Shown: positions 38,508 through 48,262, numbered from the stretch's first letter. The stretch: DNA of 64,000 nt from CADEED01 sp043747875 (GCA_043747875.1 JAYTOI010000027.1:1-64000); one strand, 5' to 3'. The notes: generated by a model from the sequence alone, not told the origin. Program-made: numbers and translations.

Positions 38508-38953
38508 GCCGTCCCCAATTCAGCTCGAGCGATTTCGCGCGAGTGCCCGCTGCGCTCGTCGCTGATGTACCGGAATCGCTGGTGCACTACCGCGTGCTCA
38601 ATTCAGACGATGCACACTCCACGTCATTCTCCGACGAGCGACGTCACCTCGTCCGCACCGTGAACGTACCCAGTCGCGTGATCAGCATGACGATTGGAGG
38701 GCTGCGACCGGGAGAGTCGACGCGCAAGCATCGCCACAACTACGAAACCATCATCTATGTCCTCGAAGGTTCGGGGGAGTCGTTCATCGAAGGACGCACA
38801 GTCAAATGGTCCGCAGGCGATGCGTTTTACATCCCCACATGGTCGTGGCATTCCCATGCCAATCTCAGCGACTCACGCTCCGCGACTTACATAGCGTGTG
38901 AGAACGCACCCATGCTGCAGAACCTTGGGATAGCGATACGAGAGGAGGAGTAG
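38504..38953 (+). CDS. Single-domain cupin
   Basis: A 149-residue cupin. Motif 1 is seen as RKHRHNYETIIYVLEGSG (two His and Glu in metal-binding position) and motif 2 as GDAFYIPTWSWHSHAN. Such proteins are dioxygenases, isomerases or small-molecule sensors. The ATGA overlap with the dimetal oxidase suggests that they act on the same substrate; nothing in the sequence names it. The stop is followed, after five bases, by the start of the ParB-type gene. Confidence 0.85.
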   Translation: MSRPQFSSSDFARVPAALVADVPESLVHYRVLNSDDAHSTSFSDERRHLVRTVNVPSRVISMTIGGLRPGESTRKHRHNYETIIYVLEGSGESFIEGRTVKWSAGDAFYIPTWSWHSHANLSDSRSATYIACENAPMLQNLGIAIREEE

Positions 38954-38958
38954 TCGAT

Positions 38959-39957
38959 TTGCGGTTGCAGGAAGCGACGCTGGTGGCGGGAGTAGTTGGC
39001 ATGGAGGGTATCGATGATTCGTCGGCAAACATTGACGCCGTTCGCGCGGATGGGCCTGCCAGCCCGCCACCCGCCTGCGATGCAATCTGCAGCTTCGCCG
39101 GGGACCGCGCCATCTTGACGATCAGTCCGTTCCGCTGCCGTGTCTGGGAGTTGCACGATCGGTTGGAGGAATACATCACCGCGCAGTCCTGCGCGATCGA
39201 GATCGCAAGCTTCGAAGCGCATGGACAGCTCATTCCCGCATTGGGTCGGCCACTGCGTGGAAACCCGGACTATGACGTGGAAGTGGTCTGCGGCGCTCGC
39301 AGGCTGTTCGTTGCGAGGCATCTGGGAGTGCCTTTGCAGATCGAAATTCGCGAGATGTCGGACCAGGAAGCCCTGGTCGCGATGGATATCGAGAACCGTC
39401 ATCGCCAGGACACGAGCCCCTACGAGCGCGGAGTCATCTACAAGCGCTGCCTGGGTTCGGGGATCTTCCGCTCTCAGGATGAGCTGGCGCGCGCCCTCGA
39501 TGTCTCACCGTCGCAGGTATCGAGACTCTTGAAGCTGACCCAATTGCCGGCCGTATTGCTGAACGCGTTCGCCAACCCTCTCGACCTGCGGGAGTGTTGG
39601 GGAGTGGAGCTCTACAACGCCTGGCAGGATGACCGAAAGCGCAAGGCCATGGCTAACAAAGCCAGGATGCTGGCGCAGCAAACCCCGCGTCCGATCGCGC
39701 TCAAGATATACAGGCTCCTGATTGCTCCCGCCGAGGTTGGCGTCAACTTGAAGTTGCGGCGCCGTGACGAAGTGGTTCGCGCACCCGGCGGTGCGATGCT
39801 GTTCCGTATCCGCAGGCGTTCAACTGCCGTTGCATTTCTGATTCCGACGTCTACTTCTGCGGATGTGTTGCAAGAGGCATGCAACGTGCTCTCGAGCGTC
39901 CTGCGAAGTGGCCGTGCGCAGGACGCAAGACAGGAAGCGGAGCTACCCGAGAGATAG
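38959..39957 (+). CDS. ParB/RepB/Spo0J-family protein
   Basis: A 332-residue protein. The N-domain contains the CTP/DNA-clamp motif GARRLFVARHLG and the ENRHRQDTSPYERG box typical of ParB, followed by the HTH DELARALDVSPSQVSRLLKL. The C-terminal 100 residues are not a normal ParB dimerisation domain as far as I can see. No ParA gene is nearby, so partitioning is unlikely; a VirB- or Noc-like regulatory use is possible. TTG 38959 is chosen because GGAGGAG lies eight bases upstream, overlapping the cupin 3' end; ATG 39001 is an alternative. Confidence 0.85.
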   Translation: MRLQEATLVAGVVGMEGIDDSSANIDAVRADGPASPPPACDAICSFAGDRAILTISPFRCRVWELHDRLEEYITAQSCAIEIASFEAHGQLIPALGRPLRGNPDYDVEVVCGARRLFVARHLGVPLQIEIREMSDQEALVAMDIENRHRQDTSPYERGVIYKRCLGSGIFRSQDELARALDVSPSQVSRLLKLTQLPAVLLNAFANPLDLRECWGVELYNAWQDDRKRKAMANKARMLAQQTPRPIALKIYRLLIAPAEVGVNLKLRRRDEVVRAPGGAMLFRIRRRSTAVAFLIPTSTSADVLQEACNVLSSVLRSGRAQDARQEAELPER

Positions 39958-40094
39958 GAGTCGACGTCGACCATCGACGCCTCGACCGCGACGCCGGTGC
40001 TTCGACCACCCACCTGTGTGACTTCACTTCGAGCGTCGTTCCCCACCTCGACGAAGTGCGGGCCGGGCACTTGACGGCGCCGGAAAATTGTATC

Positions 40095-40110
40095 AGTGTA
40101 CCCATACACT
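40095..40110. promoter_or_regulatory. Palindromic operator of the YtrA-type regulator
   Basis: AGTGTA-CCCA-TACACT is a perfect 6-bp inverted repeat 29 bases before the GTG at 40140. GTGTA...TACAC-type sites are bound by YtrA-subfamily GntR regulators, so this is probably the autoregulatory operator of the downstream operon. TTGACG at 40071-40076 could be the -35 box. Confidence 0.7.
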
Positions 40111-40139
40111 TGAACTGACAGAGTCCTGGCACATCCATC

Positions 40140-40562
40140 GTGGACATAACCATCAGCGTGGCCGACGGCGTGGCGATCTACCGCCAGATCGTCAACCAGG
40201 TCAAATACCTGGTGGCATCCGGACTGCTTCAGCCCGGCGAAGAGCTGCCGCCCATCCGGACGCTGGCGCTGCAGTTGAAGGTCACGCCAAACACGATCGT
40301 AAAGGCGTACGGCGAATTGGAGATCTCGGGAGTCATCCACAAGCGCCAGGGGTCGGGCACGTTCGTCTCGGAGGGGCGTCCGCAGCAAGTGGCGCTGCGG
40401 GAACGGCGCCGTGTGATCGAGCAGCGCATCGACGCACTGCTGGCCGAGGCGCACCAGTTGAACTTCACCGCCGACGACATTCTGCGGATGTTCCGGGAGC
40501 GTAGAGCGGCGATGGACGAGACCAGCGCCGAACCGGCGGCAGGGAAGAAAGGGAATAGATAG
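40140..40562 (+). CDS. GntR-family transcriptional regulator, YtrA subfamily
   Basis: A 140-residue repressor. The winged HTH is AIYRQIVNQVKYLVASGLL, then LPPIRTLALQLKVTPNTIVKAYGELE, followed by the wing KRQGSGTFV. After it only a short helical tail (residues about 80-125) is present, which defines the YtrA subfamily. The GTG start at 40140 is the only one that includes the whole first helix; I see no strong ribosome site. It heads an operon with an ABC ATPase and permease, the usual YtrA arrangement for cell-envelope stress or antibiotic response. Confidence 0.9.
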   Translation: MDITISVADGVAIYRQIVNQVKYLVASGLLQPGEELPPIRTLALQLKVTPNTIVKAYGELEISGVIHKRQGSGTFVSEGRPQQVALRERRRVIEQRIDALLAEAHQLNFTADDILRMFRERRAAMDETSAEPAAGKKGNR

Positions 40563-40591
40563 GCAATCGGGCCGCAAGTGAGGGAGAAGCA

Positions 40592-41497
40592 ATGGAACAG
40601 ACAGTCATCGACGTCAACGACCTCTCGCGATCGTTCGGGCGCAAGCCCGCGCTCGACGGTGTGTCGTTCCGCGCTACCGCGGGTCAGGTCTACGGCCTGG
40701 TGGGCACCAACGGCGCGGGCAAGACCACGCTCCTCAAGCATCTGCTCGGTCTGTTGTGCGCCACGAGCGGCTCGGTGCGCGTCTTTGGCCGCGATCCGGT
40801 TCGCGACCCCGTCGGTGTGCTGAGTCGCGTAGGCTATCTATCCGAGGAGCACGAGATCCCCGAATGGATGCGCGTCGAGGAGCTGATGCGCTACACGCAG
40901 GCCTACCATCCGACCTGGGATGCGTCGTACGCGCGAGAGCTGCTCGAGACGTTCGCGCTCGATCCCGCCAAGAAGATCAAGGAGCTCTCGAAGGGCATGC
41001 GCGCACAGGCGGGCCTGATCGCGGCGGTGGCCCATCGTCCCGAGCTGCTGATCCTGGACGAGCCGTCCTCCGGCCTCGACGCCGTGGTACGTCGCGACAT
41101 CCTCGACGCCATCATCCGCGCCGTGGCCGACGACGGCCGCACGGTGATCTTCTCGTCGCACCTGCTCGACGAGGTGGAGCGGATGTCGGACCACGTCACG
41201 CTGATACACCAGGGCCGCGTGACGCTGAGCGGCGGACTCGACGACGTGCGCCGCGGTTATCAGCGCAGCCGGGTGCGCTTCGCCGAGCAGCTCGATCAAC
41301 CGCCCGTCCTCGATACCGCGTTGGTGATGGAAGGTGGTGGCCGCACGTGGAGCGTCGTCCACAGTGGATCGCCCGAGCAGTTCCGTCACTCGGTGCTCGC
41401 GCGCGGCGGTGAGGTGGTCGAATCGCGCGACGCCACACTCGAAGAAATTTTTCTGGCGCGCGCCGGGCGCAGCCGCCCGCAGGCGGAGGCGGCATGA
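40592..41497 (+). CDS. ABC transporter ATP-binding protein (YtrB-like)
   Basis: A 301-residue ATPase with Walker A GTNGAGKTT (Thr where most have Pro), signature LSKGMRAQ and Walker B LLILDEPSSGLD. GGGAG precedes the ATG. It is the partner of the following permease (ATGA overlap) and is under control of the preceding GntR regulator. Confidence 0.9.
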   Translation: MEQTVIDVNDLSRSFGRKPALDGVSFRATAGQVYGLVGTNGAGKTTLLKHLLGLLCATSGSVRVFGRDPVRDPVGVLSRVGYLSEEHEIPEWMRVEELMRYTQAYHPTWDASYARELLETFALDPAKKIKELSKGMRAQAGLIAAVAHRPELLILDEPSSGLDAVVRRDILDAIIRAVADDGRTVIFSSHLLDEVERMSDHVTLIHQGRVTLSGGLDDVRRGYQRSRVRFAEQLDQPPVLDTALVMEGGGRTWSVVHSGSPEQFRHSVLARGGEVVESRDATLEEIFLARAGRSRPQAEAA

Positions 41498-43101
41498 TCA
41501 TGCGTTCACCCATCGTCGCAATGCTGTGGGAGAACTGGCGGCTGACGCGCATCGAGGCCGCCGTGCGTCTGAGCCTTGGGATCGCTGCGGGTGCAGCGGC
41601 ACTGGCTCTCGGCAACGCGAGCGCGACCATTGCGTTCTGGATCCTCATCGCGCTGCACGCTTTCTTCTGGTTTTCCATTGCCAGACTCAATGGTGGCCGG
41701 TTCCTGGACGGGTACAAGCCCGGCTTTCCGCTCTATCTTCTCTACACTCGTCCGGTCCCGACGTCCGTGTTCGTCGGCGTCGCCATGGCGTACGACGCGG
41801 CCTCTTGTGCGGCGTTGTACGTCGTGTCCGCGGCTCTGCTGGGATTCGCCTTCGGCCAGCCATTTCCGTTGTTCTCCGTGGCCGCATGGATCGTGGCCGT
41901 CCACCTTGCCTGCCTCGCCATCCAATGGTCGACCCGAAATAGAGTCGCCCAGTGGGTTGGATCCATGGCCATCGGCTGGCCGTACTTCTTCCTGCTCAAG
42001 AATCGTGTGACCTCGTCGCTGCAGGTCGAATTCTCGGCCGCCGAGTACGTAGTGATGGTCTTGATTGGACTGGTGTCGTTCGGTCTCACAGTTGCCGGAG
42101 TGGCACGCCAGCGCCGCGGCGATGCCGAGGCGACCGTCCCTCGGACGGCGAGAACGGGCGGCCACCCGGACTGGCTGGTCAACCTGTTCCGCCTTCCGTG
42201 TCCCACCTCGTCAGCCACGCGGGCGCAGGTGTGGTTCGAGCTGAAGTCCAGCGGCCTGCCGGTGCTGGCGATGGGAATGGCGCTCGCGCTGACAATTCCG
42301 CTCCTGTTCCTGATCGGCATCACCGTCGAGCTCGTCCGCCCCTTTGCCGTTTTCGCCGTGGCGTTTTCCGTGCCGACACTGTTGTTCGTCGCAGGCAATG
42401 CCTTCGGCATTCGCCGCAGACAAGGACGCACGTACATCAGCGCGTTCGACGCCACCCAGCCGTACGGCACCGCGCAGCAGGCCGGCCTCAAGATGCTGGT
42501 GCGCACGGGCTGTGTGCTGGTTGCGCTGATGGCGATCGGCGTGAGTGCGTGGACCTCCAGCGCACTCGTGAACGCATGGGTGCCATGGCTGATGGAAGGC
42601 AAAGAGGCGACCGTGGGGGTGCTGCAGTTGCGGCGGGAGATCGGCGAAGGCGTCTTCGGCGTGCAGGCGGTCATCACTCCCATCTCCATCGCTCTCATGG
42701 TCGCCGCGTTCGCCGCGTTCACGGCGCTGCAGGCGCGCTACCCCCGTCGTCTGCTCGTCGTGGGCTCGCTGCTGTTGTTCCATGCTCTCGCGCTCGCCCT
42801 GCTGGCCGTGGCGGCAATAAACGGGATCGTATCGACATTCCTGGTGGACGCGATCTTCAGGGCGACAGGCTGGATCGCCGCGGCAGCGTTGGTGCTCTCG
42901 ACTATCTACCTCCTGTGGAGCGGTTTCGCCGAACGCGCGCTGACGATCCGCTATGTGTGTGGTGCCGCCGCGATCGCGGCGGCATTCGCAGTGGCATGCC
43001 TGCCTGCGAACAGCCTCGCCTCGGTACTGGCGACGATGCTCCTGCCGTTGACGATCTTCGTGCTGGCGCCTTGGTCGCTGCACCGCATTCGCCATACATG
43101 A
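41494..43101 (+). CDS. ABC transporter membrane subunit
   Basis: A 535-residue protein with about twelve hydrophobic segments in two halves: residues 20-220, then a hydrophilic linker near 205-240, then 250-530. It has no recognisable motif beyond general ABC-2-like permease character, but ATGA overlap with the YtrB-like ATPase makes the assignment safe. A single chain of this size could provide the whole membrane channel. The substrate is not known. Confidence 0.75.
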   Translation: MIMRSPIVAMLWENWRLTRIEAAVRLSLGIAAGAAALALGNASATIAFWILIALHAFFWFSIARLNGGRFLDGYKPGFPLYLLYTRPVPTSVFVGVAMAYDAASCAALYVVSAALLGFAFGQPFPLFSVAAWIVAVHLACLAIQWSTRNRVAQWVGSMAIGWPYFFLLKNRVTSSLQVEFSAAEYVVMVLIGLVSFGLTVAGVARQRRGDAEATVPRTARTGGHPDWLVNLFRLPCPTSSATRAQVWFELKSSGLPVLAMGMALALTIPLLFLIGITVELVRPFAVFAVAFSVPTLLFVAGNAFGIRRRQGRTYISAFDATQPYGTAQQAGLKMLVRTGCVLVALMAIGVSAWTSSALVNAWVPWLMEGKEATVGVLQLRREIGEGVFGVQAVITPISIALMVAAFAAFTALQARYPRRLLVVGSLLLFHALALALLAVAAINGIVSTFLVDAIFRATGWIAAAALVLSTIYLLWSGFAERALTIRYVCGAAAIAAAFAVACLPANSLASVLATMLLPLTIFVLAPWSLHRIRHT

Positions 43102-43144
43102 GGAGATCTACACCGGGACGCCTCGTCCAAGATTGCTCGCTGCC

Positions 43145-45121
43145 TCACTTGATCGTGAATGCATCCTTATCGAGCTTCAGACCCGTTTCGATCTTCTCCA
43201 CCTGATAGGTCTGGGTGCCCAGCTGTGGCGAGCGATACTTCACCGTGATCTTGAACGGAATCTGCACACCCTCGATGTCACGATAATCGGCGACGCGCAC
43301 CTGACATCCGGCCGGGCCCATACCGGGTATGTCTTGCACCTCGTCATAGCCGCGCAGCAGACCGGTGTCGACATCTAGATAGATCAAACGCTGCCAGCCC
43401 TGCTTGGGAGCGGCGTGAACGATGAACACGGGTTTGCCGTCCAGGTCGACGCGCTTCAGGACGCGCGCCTGTGCGAATGCGCCGCGCCAGTCGCCGGTCG
43501 CGAGCAGCCAGCCGTTGCGCCGGACCGCTTTGGCCAGGGCTTCTGGCATTTCCTCGACCGGCATCGAAGCCTGGTACTGCACCCACGCCCGGTTGCCCGT
43601 CACGGCTTGCCGGACCTCGCGACCGTTCACGTTGACCTTCAGGCGCGAGTCGTCGTTCCCCGCAGCCAGTAGTTCGAACGATCCAGTTTCCTGCGAGGCC
43701 GTGAACCGGGCACTGCCGCTCATGCGAATGATACCCAGCGCGGCGAGCCTTTCCGCGCGTTGTGTGTCGGGACGACGCTGGAACAATTCGTCGAGACTGG
43801 GCAACCCTTTTTCCGGCTCGAATCGAGCGAGCGTCGTGGTTTGGTCCTGCCGCAACTCCATCGCCGTGGCTGGCCCGGCGCCGTCGCGGCGAAACGTCAC
43901 CAGGTTGTTCGGGTTCTCCGCATACGACCACACGTGCTCATCTGCCGTTTTATTCAACTCGCGCAGCACCCGCCACGGCAGCTCGAGTGCCAGGCGATTC
44001 TCGTGGAGCACGACGAATATCGGTCTTTGTTCCGGCTCGAACCAATAGAGGCCCAGGTACGGCGCGGCGGCGTCAGCCGTCAGTTCTTGAGCGACCGGCG
44101 CGGCGTATTTCTCGCGCGTGAGCACCAGCGGAAGCGGATTCGCAAACCCGGCCTGAGTCCATTCCCCCTTCAGCGTGTCGCCGGCGAGCTCGGCTTTATA
44201 CGTTGCGCCGTAGGAAACTCTGAGCGTGAGTGTCCTGCCCGCTAGCTTGGCTTCCGTGATCGAAATTTTCATGCCCTGTTGCGTACTGTGGAAGAAGCCC
44301 TGCGTGCGTCCCTGGACGTCGGTCTCGAAACTCACGATCACCGGCAAATTGTTGAGCGTCCCACTCCAACGGCCCTTGAGCTGCTCGCGCGCCTCGGCCG
44401 GCAGGTCGAGGTAGCTCGCCACCACGACGTATGGGCCTTTCTTCAACGTGAGCGGCGTCGAGTTGCCGAGCTGGGTCCACTGCCCGACGATCTGGTCGCC
44501 TTTGAGCTTGCCCGTGACCTTGGTGCGGGCCCGGGGCAGTTCGACGGAAAAGTCGCCGTCGTCGAGCGCGACATCCTTGGCCTCCCAATCCTTCACGCCT
44601 TGCTCCGGGACGTCGAAGCCGGCCTGCAACGCGCCGTCAGCGCGGGTTTTGAAGCGCAGCACGATCGTTACGGTGCCGCCGGGGCCGCTGAGCGTGCCGA
44701 CCCATTCGCCGCGCAACACGTCGATGTCCGCTCGCGTCAGAGTCAGCTTCTCGTACAGACGCAACGAGAGCGGCAGCTTTGCGCCTTCCTGCGACCACTC
44801 GCCCTCGAGAACTCCATCGCGCAAGGTGCCCGCGTAGCCGCCGGAGAGCGCAGGCACGTCGATGGTCAGCCGGCTGTCCGCGTATTGGACGCTTTTCGCG
44901 CTCACGTTCTTGATCGCGCCGTCGTCTGGCGAGGTCACGACGGCCGTGTACCCGCCGCCCGGTTTTGCTGCGATCACGAAATGAATCGTCATGGTCTGGC
45001 CGGGTGCCACTTCCAGTTTGCCTTGCCACTTCCCGGCGAGGTTCGTCTGTGCGGCTGCCGGACCGGCCAGCGACGCCCCCACCATCAAAGACAGCAGGAG
45101 TGAATGGAAAAAGGTTTTCAT
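43145..45121 (-). CDS. Secreted protein with tandem beta-rich repeats
   Basis: A 658-residue precursor with a clear signal peptide cleaved after AAAQ (residue about 25). Three copies of a roughly 100-residue unit follow, each starting with a GxWxGxL-type strand (residues about 30, 138 and 249) and containing a GEW/GQWTQ strand near its end. The C-terminal third (residues about 430-658) resembles the lipoprotein-localisation fold: a hydrophobic DVDTGLL segment and a QIPFK-type strand. I do not recognise a named family. It lies 31 bases behind the FtsX gene of the ABC operon and is probably its last gene, working in the periplasm. Confidence 0.7.
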   Translation of the reverse strand: MKTFFHSLLLSLMVGASLAGPAAAQTNLAGKWQGKLEVAPGQTMTIHFVIAAKPGGGYTAVVTSPDDGAIKNVSAKSVQYADSRLTIDVPALSGGYAGTLRDGVLEGEWSQEGAKLPLSLRLYEKLTLTRADIDVLRGEWVGTLSGPGGTVTIVLRFKTRADGALQAGFDVPEQGVKDWEAKDVALDDGDFSVELPRARTKVTGKLKGDQIVGQWTQLGNSTPLTLKKGPYVVVASYLDLPAEAREQLKGRWSGTLNNLPVIVSFETDVQGRTQGFFHSTQQGMKISITEAKLAGRTLTLRVSYGATYKAELAGDTLKGEWTQAGFANPLPLVLTREKYAAPVAQELTADAAAPYLGLYWFEPEQRPIFVVLHENRLALELPWRVLRELNKTADEHVWSYAENPNNLVTFRRDGAGPATAMELRQDQTTTLARFEPEKGLPSLDELFQRRPDTQRAERLAALGIIRMSGSARFTASQETGSFELLAAGNDDSRLKVNVNGREVRQAVTGNRAWVQYQASMPVEEMPEALAKAVRRNGWLLATGDWRGAFAQARVLKRVDLDGKPVFIVHAAPKQGWQRLIYLDVDTGLLRGYDEVQDIPGMGPAGCQVRVADYRDIEGVQIPFKITVKYRSPQLGTQTYQVEKIETGLKLDKDAFTIK

Positions 45122-45152
45122 CGTCGTGTCCTTCGGTTGAAGAATCGGTCAA

Positions 45153-47576
45153 TCATTCGTAGCGCAGCGCCTCGACGGGATCGCCATGCGCGGTGCGCCA
45201 GGATTGCAGTGCAATCGTGAACAGCGCGACGGCGCCCGCGCCGAGCGCGGCGATCAGTAGATAGGTAGGATTCAGCGCGGCGCGATATGCGAAGCCGGAG
45301 AGCCACTGCTGCATCGCGAGCCAGGCAATGATCGAAGCGACGATCGCGCCGGCGCCGATCAGCGCGAGCACGCGCCGCGCGAGCAGCAGGATGATCGTCA
45401 GCGTCGAGGCGCCGAGCACCTTGCGGACACCGATCTCCTTCGTGCGCTGCTGGGTGGCCGACGCGGCGAGGCCGAACAGTCCGAGGCAGGCCACGAGAAT
45501 GCAGATGGCGGCGAAAATGCCGATGAGCTTCATGAGGCGCTCCTCGGAGACGTAAAGCCGGTCGAGATCCTCGTCGAGGAACGTGTATTCGAACGGGTGG
45601 ATCGGGTCGAGCTGCGCCATCAGCTTCTGGATCTGCTGCAGTGTCTCGCGGATCCCTTCGGGCGCGACGCTGACGACCATGAGCCGCTCTTCGCTTTGGT
45701 CGCTGTCGCGGACTATCGCGAGCGGCTCGATGCTCGTGCGCAACGACTTGTAGTTGAAATCCTTGGCGATGCCGATCACGGGGCCCGGATACGCGCCCGG
45801 GCCGAGCGACATGCGTTTGCCGATCGGCTCGTCCCAGCCCATCCGGCGGGCAAACGTCTCGTTGACGATGTACGTGGCGCCGACGTCGGTCAGGAGCCGC
45901 CGCGAAAAATCCCGGCCCTGGACGATCTCGATGCCCATGACCGGTATGAAGTCATCGCCCACGAACATCAAGCCGAACCCCAGATCGGTCATCGCGCCTT
46001 CGTTGTTCTGGACCTTGCCGGTCGCGATCGGAATGTCGCGCCCCATGATGAAGCTGGCCGTCGCGACGCCGAGGACGCCGGGCTGCTTCTCGAGCTCGGC
46101 CGCGATCAGCTTTTCGCGCTGGACGAGATCGCGGTCGCGCAGTGTCAGCAGCACCCGGTTCTCCTTGTCGAAGCCGAGCCCCTTGCCGGCGATGAAACGC
46201 ATCTGCTGGCCCATCAGCAACGTGCATGAAATCACGCCGATCGAAATCGCGAACTGGATGAAGACGAGCGCTTCGCGCAGACCCAGTCCGCTGGGTCGAT
46301 AACGGCCGACGAGCGCCGTGAGCGGCATGAAGGAGGATAGATAGACGGCCGGATAGAGCCCGGCCAGCAGGCCGACCGCGAGGCCGAATGCGAGCACGCC
46401 GAGGGCCAGCCACGGCCGGCCGAAGAGGTCGAGTGTGAGCGTCTTGCCGAACAGCGCGCTGACGGCGGGTAACGGCAGCAGCACTTCGACGAGGATCACG
46501 CCGAGCACGGTGGCGAGCAGCGCGAACAGCACCGACTCGCCCAATAGCTGCGCGATCAGCGAGGCGCGCCCGGCGCCGAGGATCTTGCGCAAGCCGATGG
46601 CGCGCGTGCGCCGCGCCGCGCGCGCGGTCGCGAGGTTCACATAGTTGATGCTCGCCACGAGCAGGATGAAGGCCGCAACGGCCGCGAACGCATAGAGGTA
46701 GATGCGGTTGCCATGCGGCTGGTCGTACTCCAGATCGCCGCTCAGGTGGATGGCGGCGAGCGGCTCGATCCAGGTCTTCAATCCGAGGTTGGCCATGCTC
46801 AGGCCAGCCTTCATGTACTTCTCGTAGAACGCTTCGCTCAGCCGCGCGTATTCGCGCGGGTCGGCGCCATCCGCGAGTACCACGTAGGTGTATTCGAAGT
46901 TCCCGAAGTTGAGCAGCTGCTGGAGGCGCTCCATGTCATCCTCCGGCACCCCGGCGCTGCGGCCTTTGTATGCCAGCAACGCGTTGTAGCGCAGGTGCAC
47001 GTTCTCGGGCAGTTCCTCGAACACCAGCGTGATGTTGAGCGGTTTCCCTCCGTCCGTCGTCAGCGTGCGGCCGATCGGATTGTCGTTGCCGAAATAGCGT
47101 TGCGCCATGCGGTGGCTGATCGCGATCGAATCGGGATTTACGAGCGCCGTGCGCGGATCGCCATAGACGATCTCGTGCGTGAACACGTCGAAGACATTTT
47201 CGTCGGCGAGGTAGACGTCGTCCCAATACGCCTTCTGGTCTTCGTGTCGGAGCAGCACCGGCGTCGTGCGGGCACCGGCGCGAAAGCGCACGTACGATTT
47301 GAAGTAGTCCGGGTATTCCCGGGCCAGCATGGGCCCAAACAGGCTCGACGTGATCGCCGTTTCGGAGCTGCGGCCGTCCCCGTACTTCATGCCGGTAGCG
47401 ATCCGGTAGATGCGCTCGTGATTGACGTAATGCCGGTCGTAAGTGAGCTCGCCCCACAGGTAAAGCCCAAGCATCAGGCAGCACGCGAAGCCGAGCGCGA
47501 GCCCCGATACGTTCAGCAGCACGTAGAGCTTCTCGCGCGCGAGTTGCCGCAGGGCGATCTTCAAGTATCCCTTCAT
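45153..47576 (-). CDS. MacB/FtsX-type ABC permease, duplicated form
   Basis: An 807-residue permease with eight membrane segments in the 1+3 and 1+3 arrangement of double FtsX proteins. There is an N-terminal helix after LRQLAREKLYVLLN, a MacB_PCD domain, three helices, then a second N-terminal-type helix near residue 425 and a second core ending near PVEALRYE, the usual C-terminal end of this family. It overlaps the LolD-like ATPase gene by four bases. Confidence 0.9.
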   Translation of the reverse strand: MKGYLKIALRQLAREKLYVLLNVSGLALGFACCLMLGLYLWGELTYDRHYVNHERIYRIATGMKYGDGRSSETAITSSLFGPMLAREYPDYFKSYVRFRAGARTTPVLLRHEDQKAYWDDVYLADENVFDVFTHEIVYGDPRTALVNPDSIAISHRMAQRYFGNDNPIGRTLTTDGGKPLNITLVFEELPENVHLRYNALLAYKGRSAGVPEDDMERLQQLLNFGNFEYTYVVLADGADPREYARLSEAFYEKYMKAGLSMANLGLKTWIEPLAAIHLSGDLEYDQPHGNRIYLYAFAAVAAFILLVASINYVNLATARAARRTRAIGLRKILGAGRASLIAQLLGESVLFALLATVLGVILVEVLLPLPAVSALFGKTLTLDLFGRPWLALGVLAFGLAVGLLAGLYPAVYLSSFMPLTALVGRYRPSGLGLREALVFIQFAISIGVISCTLLMGQQMRFIAGKGLGFDKENRVLLTLRDRDLVQREKLIAAELEKQPGVLGVATASFIMGRDIPIATGKVQNNEGAMTDLGFGLMFVGDDFIPVMGIEIVQGRDFSRRLLTDVGATYIVNETFARRMGWDEPIGKRMSLGPGAYPGPVIGIAKDFNYKSLRTSIEPLAIVRDSDQSEERLMVVSVAPEGIRETLQQIQKLMAQLDPIHPFEYTFLDEDLDRLYVSEERLMKLIGIFAAICILVACLGLFGLAASATQQRTKEIGVRKVLGASTLTIILLLARRVLALIGAGAIVASIIAWLAMQQWLSGFAYRAALNPTYLLIAALGAGAVALFTIALQSWRTAHGDPVEALRYE

Positions 47577-48262
47577 GACGGCTGGCTGGACCGCTGCTCA
47601 GCCAGAATCCGGCCGTCGAGCATCCGCACCGTGCGCTCGGCGTACGCGGCGTTGTCGGGCGAGTGCGTGACCATCACGATGCTCGTGCCTTCCTCGTGCA
47701 GCTTGACGAGGCTCTTCATGACCTCTGCGCCGTGCTCGGAGTCGAGATTGCCGGTTGGTTCGTCGGCGAGGATCAGGTTCGGCTGATGCACGACCGCGCG
47801 CGCCACCGCGACGCGCTGCTGCTGTCCGCCCGAGAGCTGGCCGGGCAGGTGATCGCGGCGATGACCGATGTCCATGCGCTCGAGCACTGCGTCTACTTTC
47901 GCCTTGCGCTCAGCAGCCGGCGTCTTCGCGTACACGAGCGGCAACTCTATGTTTTCGAGTACGGTGAGCTCGTCGATCAGGTTGAAGCTCTGGAAGATGA
48001 AGCCGATGTTGCGCTTGCGGATCGCGGCGCGCTTGCTTTCGGGGTACCCGGAGACGTCTTCTCCGAGGAACCGGTACTGTCCCTCGCTCGGCGTGTCGAT
48101 GAGGCCGAGGATGTGCAGCAACGTCGACTTGCCGCAGCCCGATGGGCCCATGATCGAGACGAACTGTCCCGCATCGACGGAGAAGTTCACCGCGTCGAGC
48201 GCGGTCGTCTCGACGAGGCTCGTCCGATAGAGCTTCTTCAAGCCTTGTGCTTCGATGATCAT
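47573..48262 (-). CDS. ABC transporter ATP-binding protein (LolD/MacB type)
   Basis: A 229-residue ATPase with Walker A GPSGCGKST, signature LSGGQQQR and Walker B LILADEPTGNLDSEHG. The DEPTGNLDS wording is that of MacB/LolD/FtsE. It energises the FtsX-type permease of the same operon and is overlapped at both ends (ATGA) by the adaptor and permease genes. Confidence 0.93.
   Translation of the reverse strand: MIIEAQGLKKLYRTSLVETTALDAVNFSVDAGQFVSIMGPSGCGKSTLLHILGLIDTPSEGQYRFLGEDVSGYPESKRAAIRKRNIGFIFQSFNLIDELTVLENIELPLVYAKTPAAERKAKVDAVLERMDIGHRRDHLPGQLSGGQQQRVAVARAVVHQPNLILADEPTGNLDSEHGAEVMKSLVKLHEEGTSIVMVTHSPDNAAYAERTVRMLDGRILAEQRSSQPS

Noticed and set aside
38959..39957. Chromosome or plasmid partition locus
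   Set aside because: No ParA gene or parS-like cluster of palindromes was seen; the gene is embedded in a metabolic operon.
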